Assembly: GCA_963760935.1 (NCBI GenBank)
Contig: CAVXFB010000005.1
Location: 97,634-161,633, forward strand
Source of the DNA: CAVXFB01 sp963760935
GTDB lineage: Bacteria; Planctomycetota; Planctomycetia; Pirellulales; Thermoguttaceae
Direction of reading: 5' to 3'
Length of the DNA stretch: 64,000 nt
Positions 10,588 to 20,567 of the stretch are shown piece by piece (the stretch's first letter is position 1; each line of letters starts with the position of its first letter). The notes under the pieces were generated by a model. That model was not told the DNA's origin and did no database searches. It saw only the letters and a list, made by a program, of their open reading frames with translations. Both the position numbers and the translations under genes were made by a program.

Positions 10588-11433
10588 TCAAGTAGAAGGC
10601 GTCTCCAGACGCAGATCGGCCATACTCTCTCCCCGCTCTTCTCTCCCATCTCCCCTCGCAACCTCTTCGGCCAGTCGCTGATAATCCTCGGCTCCGTGCG
10701 AACCGGGGGCGTATTGGAAGATCGACTTGCCAAAGCTGGGGGCCTCGGCCAGACGGACGTTGCGGCGGATGCGGGTTTGAAAGGTCTCCGCGTTGGCCCA
10801 CGGCGTCGGTTGGCCACGTGCGTTGCGGAAAAATTCGTCCACGTCGTGGCCGACTTCCGTTGCCAATCGGGTGCTGCCGTCATACATGCAAAGGATCACG
10901 CCGCTGAGCTGCAACTTGTCGTTCAGCCGAGCGGCCACAAGGTCGATCGTTTCCAACAGCTTGCTCAGCCCGTGCAAGGCGAAGAAATGCGGCTGCAAGG
11001 GAATGAACACTTCGCTGACGGCTGCCAGGGCGTTGAGCGTCAGGATGCCCAGCGACGGCGGGCAATCGATGAAGAGGTAATCGACCGGCGGCGGATCGGC
11101 ACGCAGTTTGTCGCGCAGGACCACCTCGCGGCCGATCACACTGACCAGTTCGATCTCGGCCGCTGCCAGATCGAGACTCGATGGAACGACCCACAGGTTC
11201 TCGGCCACTTGCCGGCACACTTGTCCGATCGTCGTCTTGCCGGTCATCACGTCGTAGATCGACGGCTCGTCCGGCCGCGGTTCGATGCCGAAGTGCAGCG
11301 TGGCGTGTGCCTGCGGATCGAGATCGAGCAAACAGGCCCGCACTCCGGTCGCGGCCAGCACCGCGCACAGGTTCACGGCGGTGGTCGTCTTACCGACCCC
11401 GCCTTTCTGATTCATGATGGCGATCGAGCGCAT
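10588..11433 (-). CDS. ParA/Soj-family ATPase without adjacent parB
   Basis: A deviant-Walker ATPase of 281 residues. It begins MRSIAIMNQKGGVGKTTTAV (Walker A with the signature Lys), followed by CLLDLDPQAHATLHFG (Walker A') and YLFIDCPPSLGILTLNAL (Walker B region). The length and the C-terminal RRNVRLAEAPSFGKSIFQY match chromosomal Soj/ParA. No ParB gene follows within the window, so a role in chromosome or other cargo positioning cannot be settled from context. The stop codon abuts the convergent CPBP gene. Confidence 0.93.
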   Translation of the reverse strand: MRSIAIMNQKGGVGKTTTAVNLCAVLAATGVRACLLDLDPQAHATLHFGIEPRPDEPSIYDVMTGKTTIGQVCRQVAENLWVVPSSLDLAAAEIELVSVIGREVVLRDKLRADPPPVDYLFIDCPPSLGILTLNALAAVSEVFIPLQPHFFALHGLSKLLETIDLVAARLNDKLQLSGVILCMYDGSTRLATEVGHDVDEFFRNARGQPTPWANAETFQTRIRRNVRLAEAPSFGKSIFQYAPGSHGAEDYQRLAEEVARGDGREERGESMADLRLETPST

Positions 11434-11645
11434 GGCGTCAGCGGATTGGCGATGTTAAGGGCTGCAACTAGCAGGCACACTCCATGTGCCGCGGCCCAAG
11501 ATTATCGCGAGAAGGCCCGTTCCGTCCAAGAGCACATCGGGCGGCTGACCACCGAGGTGAGGGGTGACCCGCGGCAACTGCTGGATGAAATACAATCGCC
11601 TCCGGTCGGGTCCGAACCAAGCACATGGTTGGACAGCGTCTGAAA

Positions 11646-14600
11646 TTAGGTAGGGTTGGGGCTTTCGGCTTGGCTGTGACCGAAAATCGCCAGCAGTGCC
11701 GGTAGCGCGATTAAGACAAGTGGAAGTTGCACAACCAAGCCAGAAATGATTGCAATGGCCAGTGGCTGTTGCATAGCGGCTCCCTGGCCGATTCCTAACG
11801 CCAACGGCAGGAGGGCCAGAATTGCCGCCAGGGTTGTCATGGCGATCGGTCGCATCCGGTATATGCCAGCCAGAACAAATCGTTCGCGTCCTTCGATGCT
11901 GTCGGCAGGCAAGTCATGGTATTCGGAGTAGTAGAATATTGCCACCTCCGTGACAATGCCGATCACCATCGTCATTCCCATCATCGCGGTAATATTCAGT
12001 TCCGTGCTAGTTGCCCAGAGGCCAATAAACACGGCGGCAACTGCCATGAGCGTTGTCAGGAGCATTGCGATTGCCACGCGAAAACTCTCGTAAAGGAAGA
12101 GTAAGAGTACGAAGACGAGAATCACCGCCGACGCAAACACCATCGCCAATCCGCGAAAGGCAATCTGTTGCTGTTGGTAAAGGCCGCCGAGATCAAAATA
12201 CACGTCGTTGGGCAAAAATCCGGGGCGACCCAGGATTTTTTTCACGCTTCGGATCGTCGAGCCCATGTCGCGGCCACTGATCCGGCCCGTGACGGCGACC
12301 ATCCGCTTCAAGTTGTCGCGCATGATTTCGGGCTGGCCCGTAATCGTCTTGACCGTAGCTACACGAGTCAGCGGGAAAAGGTGACCGTCGGGGCGCGCAG
12401 ACGCAGGGCGTTGAGATCCCGCATCGTCGCGCGGCTGTTGAAAGGAATCCAGACCCGCAGACCGATCATCTGAGGACCATGCTCCATTTCCGTGGTGACA
12501 ACTCCGGTAAGATAGCTCTGGAGTATTTGCGTAACAGAGTCAGGCGCAACGCCTTCCAGAGCCGCTTTCTCACGATCGACACGGATGTTCAAAGCGTCGC
12601 CGGCCAGCACAATCCCATTGTTGACATCCACCACCCCAGGTACCTTCTCGATGGCAGCGGCCACCTTCGGTGCCAAGCCCCGCAGCAGTTGCTCATTGTC
12701 CGAGTAGATTTTGATCTCAATCGGCTGAGGGACTGCCGTTAGGTCGCCAATCAGGTCTTCCATCAACTGGGCCATTTCGATTTGGATTCCAGGCACGTCG
12801 TGCTCAATCCGAAGGCGGCACGTTGTCCATCACAGACTCGATGCCTGGCCGGGGAAATGGTTTGAGACGCACGAAGAAGTCGCCTTGATTGGCCTCGGTA
12901 ACCATGCCGCCGAGTTGAATGCCGGTTCGCCTCGAGTAGGTCTCAACCGCTGGCGTATTGCGGAGGATGGCCTCGACTTGCCGCAACAAACGGTCGGTCT
13001 CTGAAAGCGACATGCCTGCTGCCGTGTGATAATCAAGAATGAATCCGCCCTCGTCCATCGCAGGCATGAAGCCCGACCCCGTGCGCTGATAGGCGTACCA
13101 ACCGGCGGCCAATAGAGACAAAAAGATAAGCAGGATCAGCCATGGAAATCGCAGCAGACGGCGCATCGTCCAGCCGTAACTTAGATGCGCCAACTGCGTG
13201 AGGAAGCCTCCTTCCTCGCGGTCGGCGTCCGCTTGCCGCAGCACGCGCGCCGCCAAGAGCGGCACGGCCAGCCACGCTACCAGGAAGGAAATGGCCAGAC
13301 TGGCAGCCATCGTCAGCGAGAGAGCCTTGAAGAAGGCTCCGGTAACTCCAGTCAGAAAAGCCAACGGCGCGAAGATGATGATTGTCGAGGCCGATGATCC
13401 CGCCAAGGGCCGCGTGAACTCAGACACTGCCGTCGAGATGCGGCCATGGTAGTGACCCTCCCCAGACCGCATCCGGCGCATCACGTGTTCGACCATCACG
13501 ATGGCGTCGTCGATAATCAGCCCCACCGCCGCGGCCATTCCTCCCAAGGTCATAATGTTGAAGCTCATGCCGAGAACCGACAACAACAAAACCGTCGCCG
13601 CCAGGACCACCGGCACGGTAACCGCCGCAATCAGCGTGATGCGGAGGTTGTCGAGGAATACCCACAGAACGGCTGCCGCTAGGAGGATGCCTATCAGCAT
13701 AGTGTCGCGGACGCTTCTAGCCGAAGAGACGATCAACTGACTCTGGTCGTACCAGTTGGCAATGCGAATCCCGGATGGCAAACGCCCCTTGAGACCGGCA
13801 AGTTGAGCCTTGATCTCTCGGCTAATCTCGACGGTGTTGCCGCCCGGTTGCTGGTAGACCTGGAACAGCACAGCATCATGGCCATCTGCCGTAACCCGCG
13901 TCCACCGCGGTTGAGTGCCGCGGCTAACGGTCGCCACGTCTTCCAACAGCACCAAGCCGTTGCCGCCCGAGCGGAGCACCGTCTGTCCAATCTGATCGAA
14001 GTCGCGGAACTGGGTGTCGGAAACGATCAAGTAAAGCTTGTCGTGGTCCTCCATGCGGCCCACGGCGGTAATGATGTTAGCTGCCGAAAGCGCCTTGGCT
14101 ACTTCGTCCAGACTGAGCCCAAAGGAATCGAGTTTAGCCGGATTAACAATCACCTGATATTCGGCAGTGGCTCCACCGAGGACACCGATGTCGGCCACGC
14201 CGGCCACCGTGGAGAGGACCGGCCGAATTTGGTAAAGTGCCAGATCGCGCAACTCGACCAGGGAGTGAGTGTCGGAAGTAAGACTGTAGCCCAGGACGGG
14301 AAAGACGGTGGGGTCCATACGGCGGACCTCGAAGCTCGTGCCGGCCGGCAAAGCGGCAAGTTTCTGGTTGATGGCTGACTGGACCTCCAGCATGGCCGAA
14401 ACCATATCCCGCCCCCACTCAAAATTGATCGAAACGTCGGCGCTCCCGCGACTCGTGGTCGAACGGACGCTGCGCACGCCGGGCACGGCACGGACCGCCT
14501 CTTCAACGGGCCAGGTCACTTCGATCGCCATTCGCTCCGCCGGCCGATCTCCCGCATCGAGGCTCACTGCGATCCGCGGGAAACTCACACTGGGAAACAA

Positions 14601-14705
14601 GCTCACCGGCAGGCTCAAGCCGCGCCATACTCCGGCAAACGCGAATGCGAATAGGAGAAACAGGATCGACCGATAGTGAGACTGGACCCACTGGGCGAAC
14701 TTCAT
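11646..14705 (-). CDS. RND efflux permease (second system), broken by two frameshifts
   Basis: The inner-membrane pump of a second tripartite exporter, about 1019 residues when reconstructed. Frame 1 (14705 to about 12820) holds TM1, the porter domain and GLIIDDAIVMVEHV in TM4. Near 12820 one base appears inserted (after VMDNV); frame 2 carries MPGIQIEMAQLMEDLIGDLT and the central periplasmic region. Near 12400 one base appears lost in a GCCCCG run (after LRAP); frame 3 carries the C-terminal membrane domain (VVQLPLVLIALPALLAIFGH). The +1 and -1 shifts restore the original phase. The start overlaps the stop of the adaptor gene by four bases, so translation is probably coupled. Confidence 0.85.
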
Positions 14706-15811
14706 GGACCAGACTCCACTTGTACGGCCATGCCGTCTTGTAGTTCAGCATTGCCCTGGACGACCACCTGCTGACCTTCCCGTAGGTCGCCGCCGAGCAC
14801 CTGGACTTGCCGGTCGTTTTCCATGCCCACCTGAACGATGTGCTTTACTGCGCGGCCGTCCTCGACGGTATACGCAATGTATTGGCCCTCTTCGGGCAGC
14901 ACGGCCGCGCGCGGCAAGACCAGCACCTCCCCGGCGGCAACCTGGATTCTTCCTTCGATGAAGTCGTTCAACAGCAATCGGGCGTTAGGTGGCAAGCTTA
15001 CGAACACGTCCGCTAAGCGAGTCTGCGGGTTTACTTCCCACGTAATCAGGTGGATCTGCCCAGTGATCGCCTGACTTTCCGCGGCATTGACAGGCAGGAG
15101 GTGGACCGGCTGGCCAACGTGGAGATTGGGCAGGTCTTCGTTCTCGATCCCCAGCCGTACGTTGATCTGATTTTGGCCGATAGTTGCCAGCAGCGATGCT
15201 CCGGCGGCCACAATCTGCCCCTCTTGCACGTCGACACGGCTGACCATGCCCTTGGCTTCCGCGCGGATCAATTGCGAGCCGTTGATGCCACGCTCTTGAA
15301 GGCTTTTCAAGCGTAGTTCGGCGACTTGATATTGTTGTTGGGCTTGGAGCAGGTCGGCTCGCGTTGCCAACTTCAGTTGGACACGCTCTTTGACAAGTTT
15401 CAGTTCGGACTGCGCCGTATCGCGGCTGTCGCGGGCTTCGTTGAGTTGCAGCAATGTGTCGGGGCTCGGTTCGATCTCGATCAAGGGATCGGCGGCAGCA
15501 ATCGTCTGACCCGGCCTGACCAATACTTTGACGACTCGCGACTCAAACGGCTCGCTTACAACTTGCGTCTTTCCCAAGGCAGCGACTACGGAACCATAGG
15601 CCGTCAACGGTTCCTCCATGTGCTGCCGTTTCAGGTGCGCGACGCGAACCTTGGCACGTGGAGAGCCTTCCGGTACGGGGGGCTCCCGTCCGGCGGCGTC
15701 GACCGTTTCCTGCGAATGTGTTCCATACCAATACCCTGCGACGCTGGCGGCAACAATGGCGGCCAACACCCCGAGCACCAGCATTGGGCTGATCCAGCGC
15801 CGAGAGGTCAT
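14702..15811 (-). CDS. RND efflux periplasmic adaptor (second system)
   Basis: A membrane-fusion protein of 369 residues with one N-terminal membrane anchor (ISPMLVLGVLAAIVAASVAG, residues about 8-28). The lipoyl-like half-motifs are VVSEPFESRVVKVLVRPGQT and GMVSRVDVQEGQIVAAGASL, flanking a coiled-coil hairpin. The C-terminal part (GGDLREGQQVVVQGNAELQDG) is typical of CusB/HlyD-like adaptors. Its start overlaps the end of the outer-membrane factor gene and its stop overlaps the start of the permease, so the three genes form one operon. Confidence 0.9.
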   Translation of the reverse strand: MTSRRWISPMLVLGVLAAIVAASVAGYWYGTHSQETVDAAGREPPVPEGSPRAKVRVAHLKRQHMEEPLTAYGSVVAALGKTQVVSEPFESRVVKVLVRPGQTIAAADPLIEIEPSPDTLLQLNEARDSRDTAQSELKLVKERVQLKLATRADLLQAQQQYQVAELRLKSLQERGINGSQLIRAEAKGMVSRVDVQEGQIVAAGASLLATIGQNQINVRLGIENEDLPNLHVGQPVHLLPVNAAESQAITGQIHLITWEVNPQTRLADVFVSLPPNARLLLNDFIEGRIQVAAGEVLVLPRAAVLPEEGQYIAYTVEDGRAVKHIVQVGMENDRQVQVLGGDLREGQQVVVQGNAELQDGMAVQVESGP

Positions 15812-17236
15812 CGTTGCACTCCAGTGTTCTGAGGTTGAGGGGGCGGGATCGTCTCCGGTTGTGGAACCGACGTGACGCAGAATATCTGATATAGTCCCGT
15901 CTCCAGCTCCAGCGCAATCCGGGCCTCCACCATTTGTTGCTGAAACTTGAGGATGTCGATCCGTTTTTGTGTGAGATCGTTCCAGGCTGTGTAATAACTG
16001 AGCACGTCGGCTTGACCGGCGTCCACTGCCGCTCGATACGTCTCCACAAGCCGCTGAAGCCCCGGCACGGCATCTTGAGCCGTCTTAATCTGTGTATTCA
16101 GCCAACGAATCTCAGTCAAGTATTTTACTACGTTGGAGCGCGTCTCGAACACCCGGTTCACATACTCGTCATACAGCGTTTGGCGAGTGGCTCTTTCCTC
16201 GGCAATATGGCCCTGATTACGGTCGAAGATCGGCACGCCGACCGCTATGCCAAACCCGGTGGCGACCACGCCCGTGTTATCCCGCGACTGAGTCACGCCA
16301 AGATTGAACTTTGGAAACTGGTCCAAGACTGCTGCACGAACAGTGGCTTCCTGACTTTGATAACCATAGCGCAAGGCCACCAAGTCCAAACGTCTTTGGT
16401 CGAGATCCGCCAACAGTTCGGCTGGCGGCGGTGGCTCCAGATGATCTGGCAACGTGGTGTTTTCTTCAACGGCGACTTGGGTCTCCGCCGGCAATCCCAG
16501 GACAAGGTTCAACTCCACCGATTGTTCGTCTGTCTGTCTCTGAAGGTCCAAGAGATTGGCATGCGCTTGATAGCTTGCCGTTTCCGCCGCCGCGAGAACC
16601 AGTTCGGTCGTCAGCCCCCTCTTGATGGCTTCGCGAATCACCGCCAGATTGTCCTGCAGTCTTCGATCCATCTCGCTTGCCAGCGCAGTCTCCCGAATCA
16701 GCGACAGCTTCCGATAGACGGCCGTCTTGGCTGATTCGGCGATCTGCCATTCCTTCCAGGCAATGTCCAAAACCACCTTTTGCGGCTGCAATGAAGCTGC
16801 CTCAACTTTCGCCCGGTGGCTGATCAGATCAGAGACGTCCCAATTCAAGCCAAACCCGAAAGCATTCACGGTGTTCGGCTCCAGCCCACTGGTAGGAAAC
16901 TCGGGCGTGTAGGTGAATTGCGGATTCGGGAGCAAGCGAGCCTGGAGCAACTGCGCAGACTGTGCCACGGCGATCCCGTTCTGCACGCAACGACGGGTTG
17001 ACCAAGACCGCCAAGACCGCCGCTTCGTCTGGCGACAAACCGTTACCAAAATCGAAAGGAATCGGCTTGAGAATCGGATGGGCCAGGTTTTGGGCCTGAA
17101 GAGAGATGACGCCCATGTCCGGGGGAGCGAGCTTTTCTGCAACTCCCTCCCGAGTAAGCGGCATCGGGTGGTAGGTGGCGCAGCCTGCTAACAAAACGGC
17201 TGCGACGAACGCGGCGACTAGGTATCCACTGCGCAT
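15808..17236 (-). CDS. TolC-family outer-membrane efflux lipoprotein, one frameshift
   Basis: The outer-membrane channel of the second exporter and first gene of its operon. The start at 17236 follows a GGGGGGTG tract and begins MRSGYLVAAFVAAVLLAGCA, a lipoprotein signal with lipobox LAGC. About 85 codons later (after NPSLRAE, near 16980) the reading changes frame and continues GIAVAQSAQLLQARLLPNPQ, the normal start of the TolC repeat, to PQPQNTGVQR. The reconstructed length is about 476 residues, typical for the family. The second half shows QFPKFNLGVTQSRDNTG and GFGIAVGVPIFDRNQG. Confidence 0.85.
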
Positions 17237-17614
17237 CCACACCCCCCGTCCAGCCACGCGCCAGCCTTCTGCCGACCTTTCGGTCGGAGTCAACTGTATG
17301 CGGTCCAGACTTGTCTACCATGACCCGGATCAAAGGATGTATCGGTTGTACAAGCTGTAGCGATTAGGATTACTTTCATACACCACACTGCAGACATGCT
17401 GTAATGCACCCCGAGCCGGTGGTGCACGCCCAACAAAGGTCACCGGGGCGAAGGTCTGAGACCAAGGGAGAGTTGGGTCGCGGCCGCTTCCGCCACGCCG
17501 ACAAGAATAGGACTCACCAACAGTCGTCGTAAGTCCTTGTGCTATTCCAGTGCGGGAACCGGGACTACGACCGCGCTCGTTGGACTTGCCAAACCGGCCA
17601 AGGCGATCCTGCCG
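17237..17614. other. Intergenic region upstream of the second efflux operon
   Basis: About 380 bases without a supported gene. It must contain the minus-strand promoter of the outer-membrane-factor/adaptor/permease operon; I could not identify its boxes with confidence. The ORFs reading through it lack any recognisable protein features. Confidence 0.45.
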
Positions 17615-18106
17615 TCATTTGTCCCGCGAGCGACGAATCTTTCCGATCAGCCGCGTGAACCGACTCGCCTTTTGTGGAGATGCGGGAGGCTCGTTGGGCA
17701 GCGGGCCACTACCGACGCGAGCGCACCCCAGGCGAAAACAAGGGCCGTCGGCGCTGGCGCCAGCGACTTTGGACGGGGCCACCGGCGTGATGTGAACGAC
17801 CCGGATGACGAACCACCCTACGCCTGTTTGAAGATGAACCCTTTGGCCAATCGTGAGACCGTTAAGATCGCCCACCAATACTGCAAAGCCGCGTTCCGAA
17901 TGGTTCTCGAGCAACGCTGAAGAGACGTTTGCCCCGACCTTTACTTGGCAATGCTGGCTCGTTTGCAGCACGTTACGGCGACGTGATTTGCGTTCGTCAT
18001 GGGTCCAAGTCGACGGAATATCGTCTATCGAGTCCTGGGGCATGTTTTCGTTCACCACCGACAATGAGTCATTCATCCCGGATTCAAAGACATATTTCGA
18101 GGGCAT
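17615..18106 (-). CDS. PilZ-domain-like protein
   Basis: A protein of 163 residues. The start at 18106 (MPSKYVFESG) has AAGAAGG about seven bases upstream; the longer open frame above it is only the complement of the prs remnant. After a polar N-terminus comes DERKSRRRN, giving an RxxxR motif, and then ENHSERGFAVLV, giving the [D/N]xSxxG motif. This pair is the cyclic-di-GMP-binding signature of PilZ domains. VHLQTGVGWFVIRVVHITPV completes a beta-barrel-like region. The C-terminal 50 residues are basic and proline-rich. Family assignment is by motif only. Confidence 0.55.
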   Translation of the reverse strand: MPSKYVFESGMNDSLSVVNENMPQDSIDDIPSTWTHDERKSRRRNVLQTSQHCQVKVGANVSSALLENHSERGFAVLVGDLNGLTIGQRVHLQTGVGWFVIRVVHITPVAPSKVAGASADGPCFRLGCARVGSGPLPNEPPASPQKASRFTRLIGKIRRSRDK

Positions 18107-18244
18107 ATTGGGACCTTCTTTGCGCCAATCGAATGGTTGGATTCGGGACGTCTGCTCCTCTAAGTATAGAGTCCAAAGGCCGGCCCGGTGCTGCGGCGGA
18201 ACCGCCCGATTTCTAATCCGATCGCTACAACCGGCATTCTGTAG

Positions 18245-18535
18245 TGGATAACCTCCTCGGCAGACCTGGTTGACGCAATGCTGAATTTTGGTGACGAGCC
18301 GGGAGCCAACGGCACCCGGCAAATTTGCTTTGCGGCCACGCGCGGTCTGCTGGTGAGCGAAGCGATCCAACGCTTGCAAGAGGCGCCCATCGACGGCCTG
18401 ATCCTGACCGACACAATCCCCGTGCCGTTGGAGAAACACATTCCGACGCTCAAAATCCTCGGCGTGGCCCCGCTGTTGGGCGAAGCGATCAAGCGCATCC
18501 ACCGCAACGAGTCGGTCAGTCGCCTGTTCGTTTAG
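18245..18535 (+). pseudogene. prs: 3' remnant of ribose-phosphate pyrophosphokinase (prs)
   Basis: About 96 codons that match only the C-terminal third of PRPP synthetase. The frame opens after a stop at 18242-18244, reads ITSSADLVDAMLNFGDEPGA (a damaged PRPP-loop region), then an alpha/beta segment with GLILTDTIPVPLEKHIPTLK and the family C-terminus APLLGEAIKRIHRNESVSRL. An intact enzyme has about 310-320 residues; the N-terminal ATP- and ribose-phosphate-binding parts are absent. The window does not show whether a complete prs exists elsewhere. It is either a decayed duplicate or the tail of a rearranged gene. Confidence 0.75.
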
Positions 18536-18680
18536 GGGAAACGATTTGATACGCCGCAATATCGATGTCGCGGCGTGCATGCGAAACACGGATACCGACT
18601 TTTCGCATCCCTCGCAGCTCGACCAATTCGATCTCGCCGTTGTCGAGTTCCGGGTCGAACTCAACAACGGGGGAGTTCAT
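18516..18680 (-). CDS. Possible small protein (54 residues)
   Basis: A short frame starting MNSPVVEFDPELDNGEIELV and ending VSPKRTGD. It has a purine-rich GGAGGAGTTGGAG stretch upstream of the ATG at 18680, and a balanced amino-acid make-up unlike the Arg-rich shadows nearby. It lies just downstream of the racemase-like gene on the same strand and its 3' end overlaps the prs remnant. I do not recognise a family; it may be spurious. Confidence 0.3.
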   Translation of the reverse strand: MNSPVVEFDPELDNGEIELVELRGMRKVGIRVSHARRDIDIAAYQIVSPKRTGD

Positions 18681-18770
18681 CAGCATTCTCCAACTCCTCC
18701 TCCGGTGATCATCTCAAAGTGCTTTTGGCCACCACGTTGTCGTGCGGCACGACTCAGTTGAGACGGACGG

Positions 18771-20318
18771 CTACTTTGCCGTGGGGACCTTACCGTTGTT
18801 GGCCAGAAAATCCTGAAGCAAGGCCCATGCCTGCGGTACGTTCTGCCGCAGACGCGCGATAGCGGCTGGATCGAGGTGCGCGAGCGTCATCGGCACAGTT
18901 CGCACGTCCGACTCAGCGCGGCCCGCTTCGCGCGAGTATTTGTATTCGTAGGTAAACCAGCCGCGTTCATCCAGCCTCACGCCCGGATATCGCTTGTCGG
19001 GAACCGTAATATAGAACTCCCCGCGCGTGTCGCCGCGTGCCGTGGCGCCGCCGGCGGCAAGTCTCTGCCGGCGTGAAAGATTCGTGTACAATTCCTCAGC
19101 GACGATTACAGCCGGGTCGACCAAAGCCACGTCGGCAGCCATGTGCTCCCGATACACGTAGCGACCCTCTTCCTGATAGTCGAACAACCGTCGCAACTCG
19201 GCCCTGATCGCCGGCGCGTAGTAGGGGAAGTGAGTGCAGCCAAGTATAACCGCCCGCAACGGCCGGGCGTTCGGCGTGCGGCGAAGGCTTTCCAGTAAAC
19301 TCACGACGTCGTAGTGAACGTAGTTGCCGATCGAGTTGATTTGGAGGGTTTCAGGGTTATTTCGCTGACCTGCAAGCAACATCCGGTGCGCTGAAAAATC
19401 AAAGCCATACCGCGGCAGCAAACGCGGATCGATGGGTGCCCGCCGGTTGTCGAACGAGGGTCCGCGATAATCCCCGCGGGGCTGATCGCTCGCACAAAGC
19501 TGCACGATGAATTCCCTCGCGCCATCAATTGCCCCCGCCAGTCCCAGACTGCCCTGCTGGACCACGTCGATCGAATCATGCAAACCGTACTGGGCGGCCA
19601 GATGCCGCAATGCGGCCGGATAAGCCCCGGTGGACACCGTGCCCTCGGTGGCCAGCACACCGACCGTGCCATTTCCTGCGTGCTGCAAAACTTGCAGCGC
19701 GCCACGGGCGCCGGCGTCTACCACTCCGATCACTTGAATATCGAGCCCGGCCTTGGCAATCATAGATTCCAGGTCGGCCTTGCCGTATGCCGTGGCCGTG
19801 TTGCAGGCAATGACCAGCGCCTTGATCAGGCGCTTGTCAGACCGCGGCTGAAGCGACTCGGCCGATGAAAAATATTCTCTGCCCAGCAAGAATAGACCGT
19901 CGTGTCGAATGCGTTCCAATAGGAAACCAGTCTTTTCTGCATTGGCGTAGTTGCCGTACGGCATGTTGGCCTGATCGGCCAGGAAGACGAAGCGCTCGCG
20001 GCAGAAGTCGGGCGTGGCATCGGCTCGGCCCACAAGTCCGGCATTGGAATTATCGAAGGCGTCGAGCTTGAGAATTTCATCCAGCACCGCCAATCCACCC
20101 GTTCCGGAGTCAAACACGCCGATGGGCAATTCGGCCCAGTCTGGGCTGCGAACCGCCGGCCGATACGTCTCACGCACGCGGGAGGCCATTTCGTCAGCTT
20201 CGTCAGCAGCCGAATGGGGCGGCGCCGCGGCCTCGACAGCCGCCGGTTGTCCGACAGCCGGCACGAACATCAGTGCCCACAGCGTCGCGCACAGTGAAAG
20301 CTCTGCCAGTGCATGCAT
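18771..20318 (-). CDS. Exported Asp/Glu-racemase-superfamily protein (MurI-like)
   Basis: A 515-residue protein with glutamate-racemase motifs: IGVFDSGTGGLAVLDEIL near residue 67, VIACNTATAYG near residue 170 (first catalytic Cys) and VILGCTHFPYYAPAIRAELR near residue 358 (second catalytic Cys). It differs from MurI (about 265-280 residues, cytosolic) in two ways. It begins with a Sec-type signal (MHALAELSLCATLWALMFVP...VGQPA), and it has large insertions plus a C-terminal extension of about 130 residues. GGAGG precedes the ATG at 20318. Both Cys are kept, so racemase-like chemistry in the periplasm is possible, but the substrate is not known. Confidence 0.75.
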   Translation of the reverse strand: MHALAELSLCATLWALMFVPAVGQPAAVEAAAPPHSAADEADEMASRVRETYRPAVRSPDWAELPIGVFDSGTGGLAVLDEILKLDAFDNSNAGLVGRADATPDFCRERFVFLADQANMPYGNYANAEKTGFLLERIRHDGLFLLGREYFSSAESLQPRSDKRLIKALVIACNTATAYGKADLESMIAKAGLDIQVIGVVDAGARGALQVLQHAGNGTVGVLATEGTVSTGAYPAALRHLAAQYGLHDSIDVVQQGSLGLAGAIDGAREFIVQLCASDQPRGDYRGPSFDNRRAPIDPRLLPRYGFDFSAHRMLLAGQRNNPETLQINSIGNYVHYDVVSLLESLRRTPNARPLRAVILGCTHFPYYAPAIRAELRRLFDYQEEGRYVYREHMAADVALVDPAVIVAEELYTNLSRRQRLAAGGATARGDTRGEFYITVPDKRYPGVRLDERGWFTYEYKYSREAGRAESDVRTVPMTLAHLDPAAIARLRQNVPQAWALLQDFLANNGKVPTAK

Positions 20319-20567
20319 GAAACGTCCTCCAGCTACATCGATCTCCTGGAGCACGTATTCTCGCCTGCGAGCCACGGCGGAGTCAACCCAGAACCCACCA
20401 ATACGGAGGGTGCCATCGTTTCGCTGGAATCCACGGCGATGGTCCGCCTACCTTTTGTCAGACAAATTTCTTCCCCCGGGGTTGCATTTCTCTGGGATTG
20501 CGGGAAAATGAGCGATTCGCCTAGTGGCGAGCAAGATAGACCTGCGTACTAGTTTCCGAGGATGGCC

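Noticed and set aside
10696..11643. Plus-strand frame of 315 codons opposite parA
   Set aside because: Its composition is that of a complement shadow, and the minus strand carries all ParA motifs.
18107..18667. N-terminal extension of the minus-strand frame of the PilZ-like gene
   Set aside because: This part is antisense to the prs remnant and lacks similarity; a better start with a ribosome site is at 18106.
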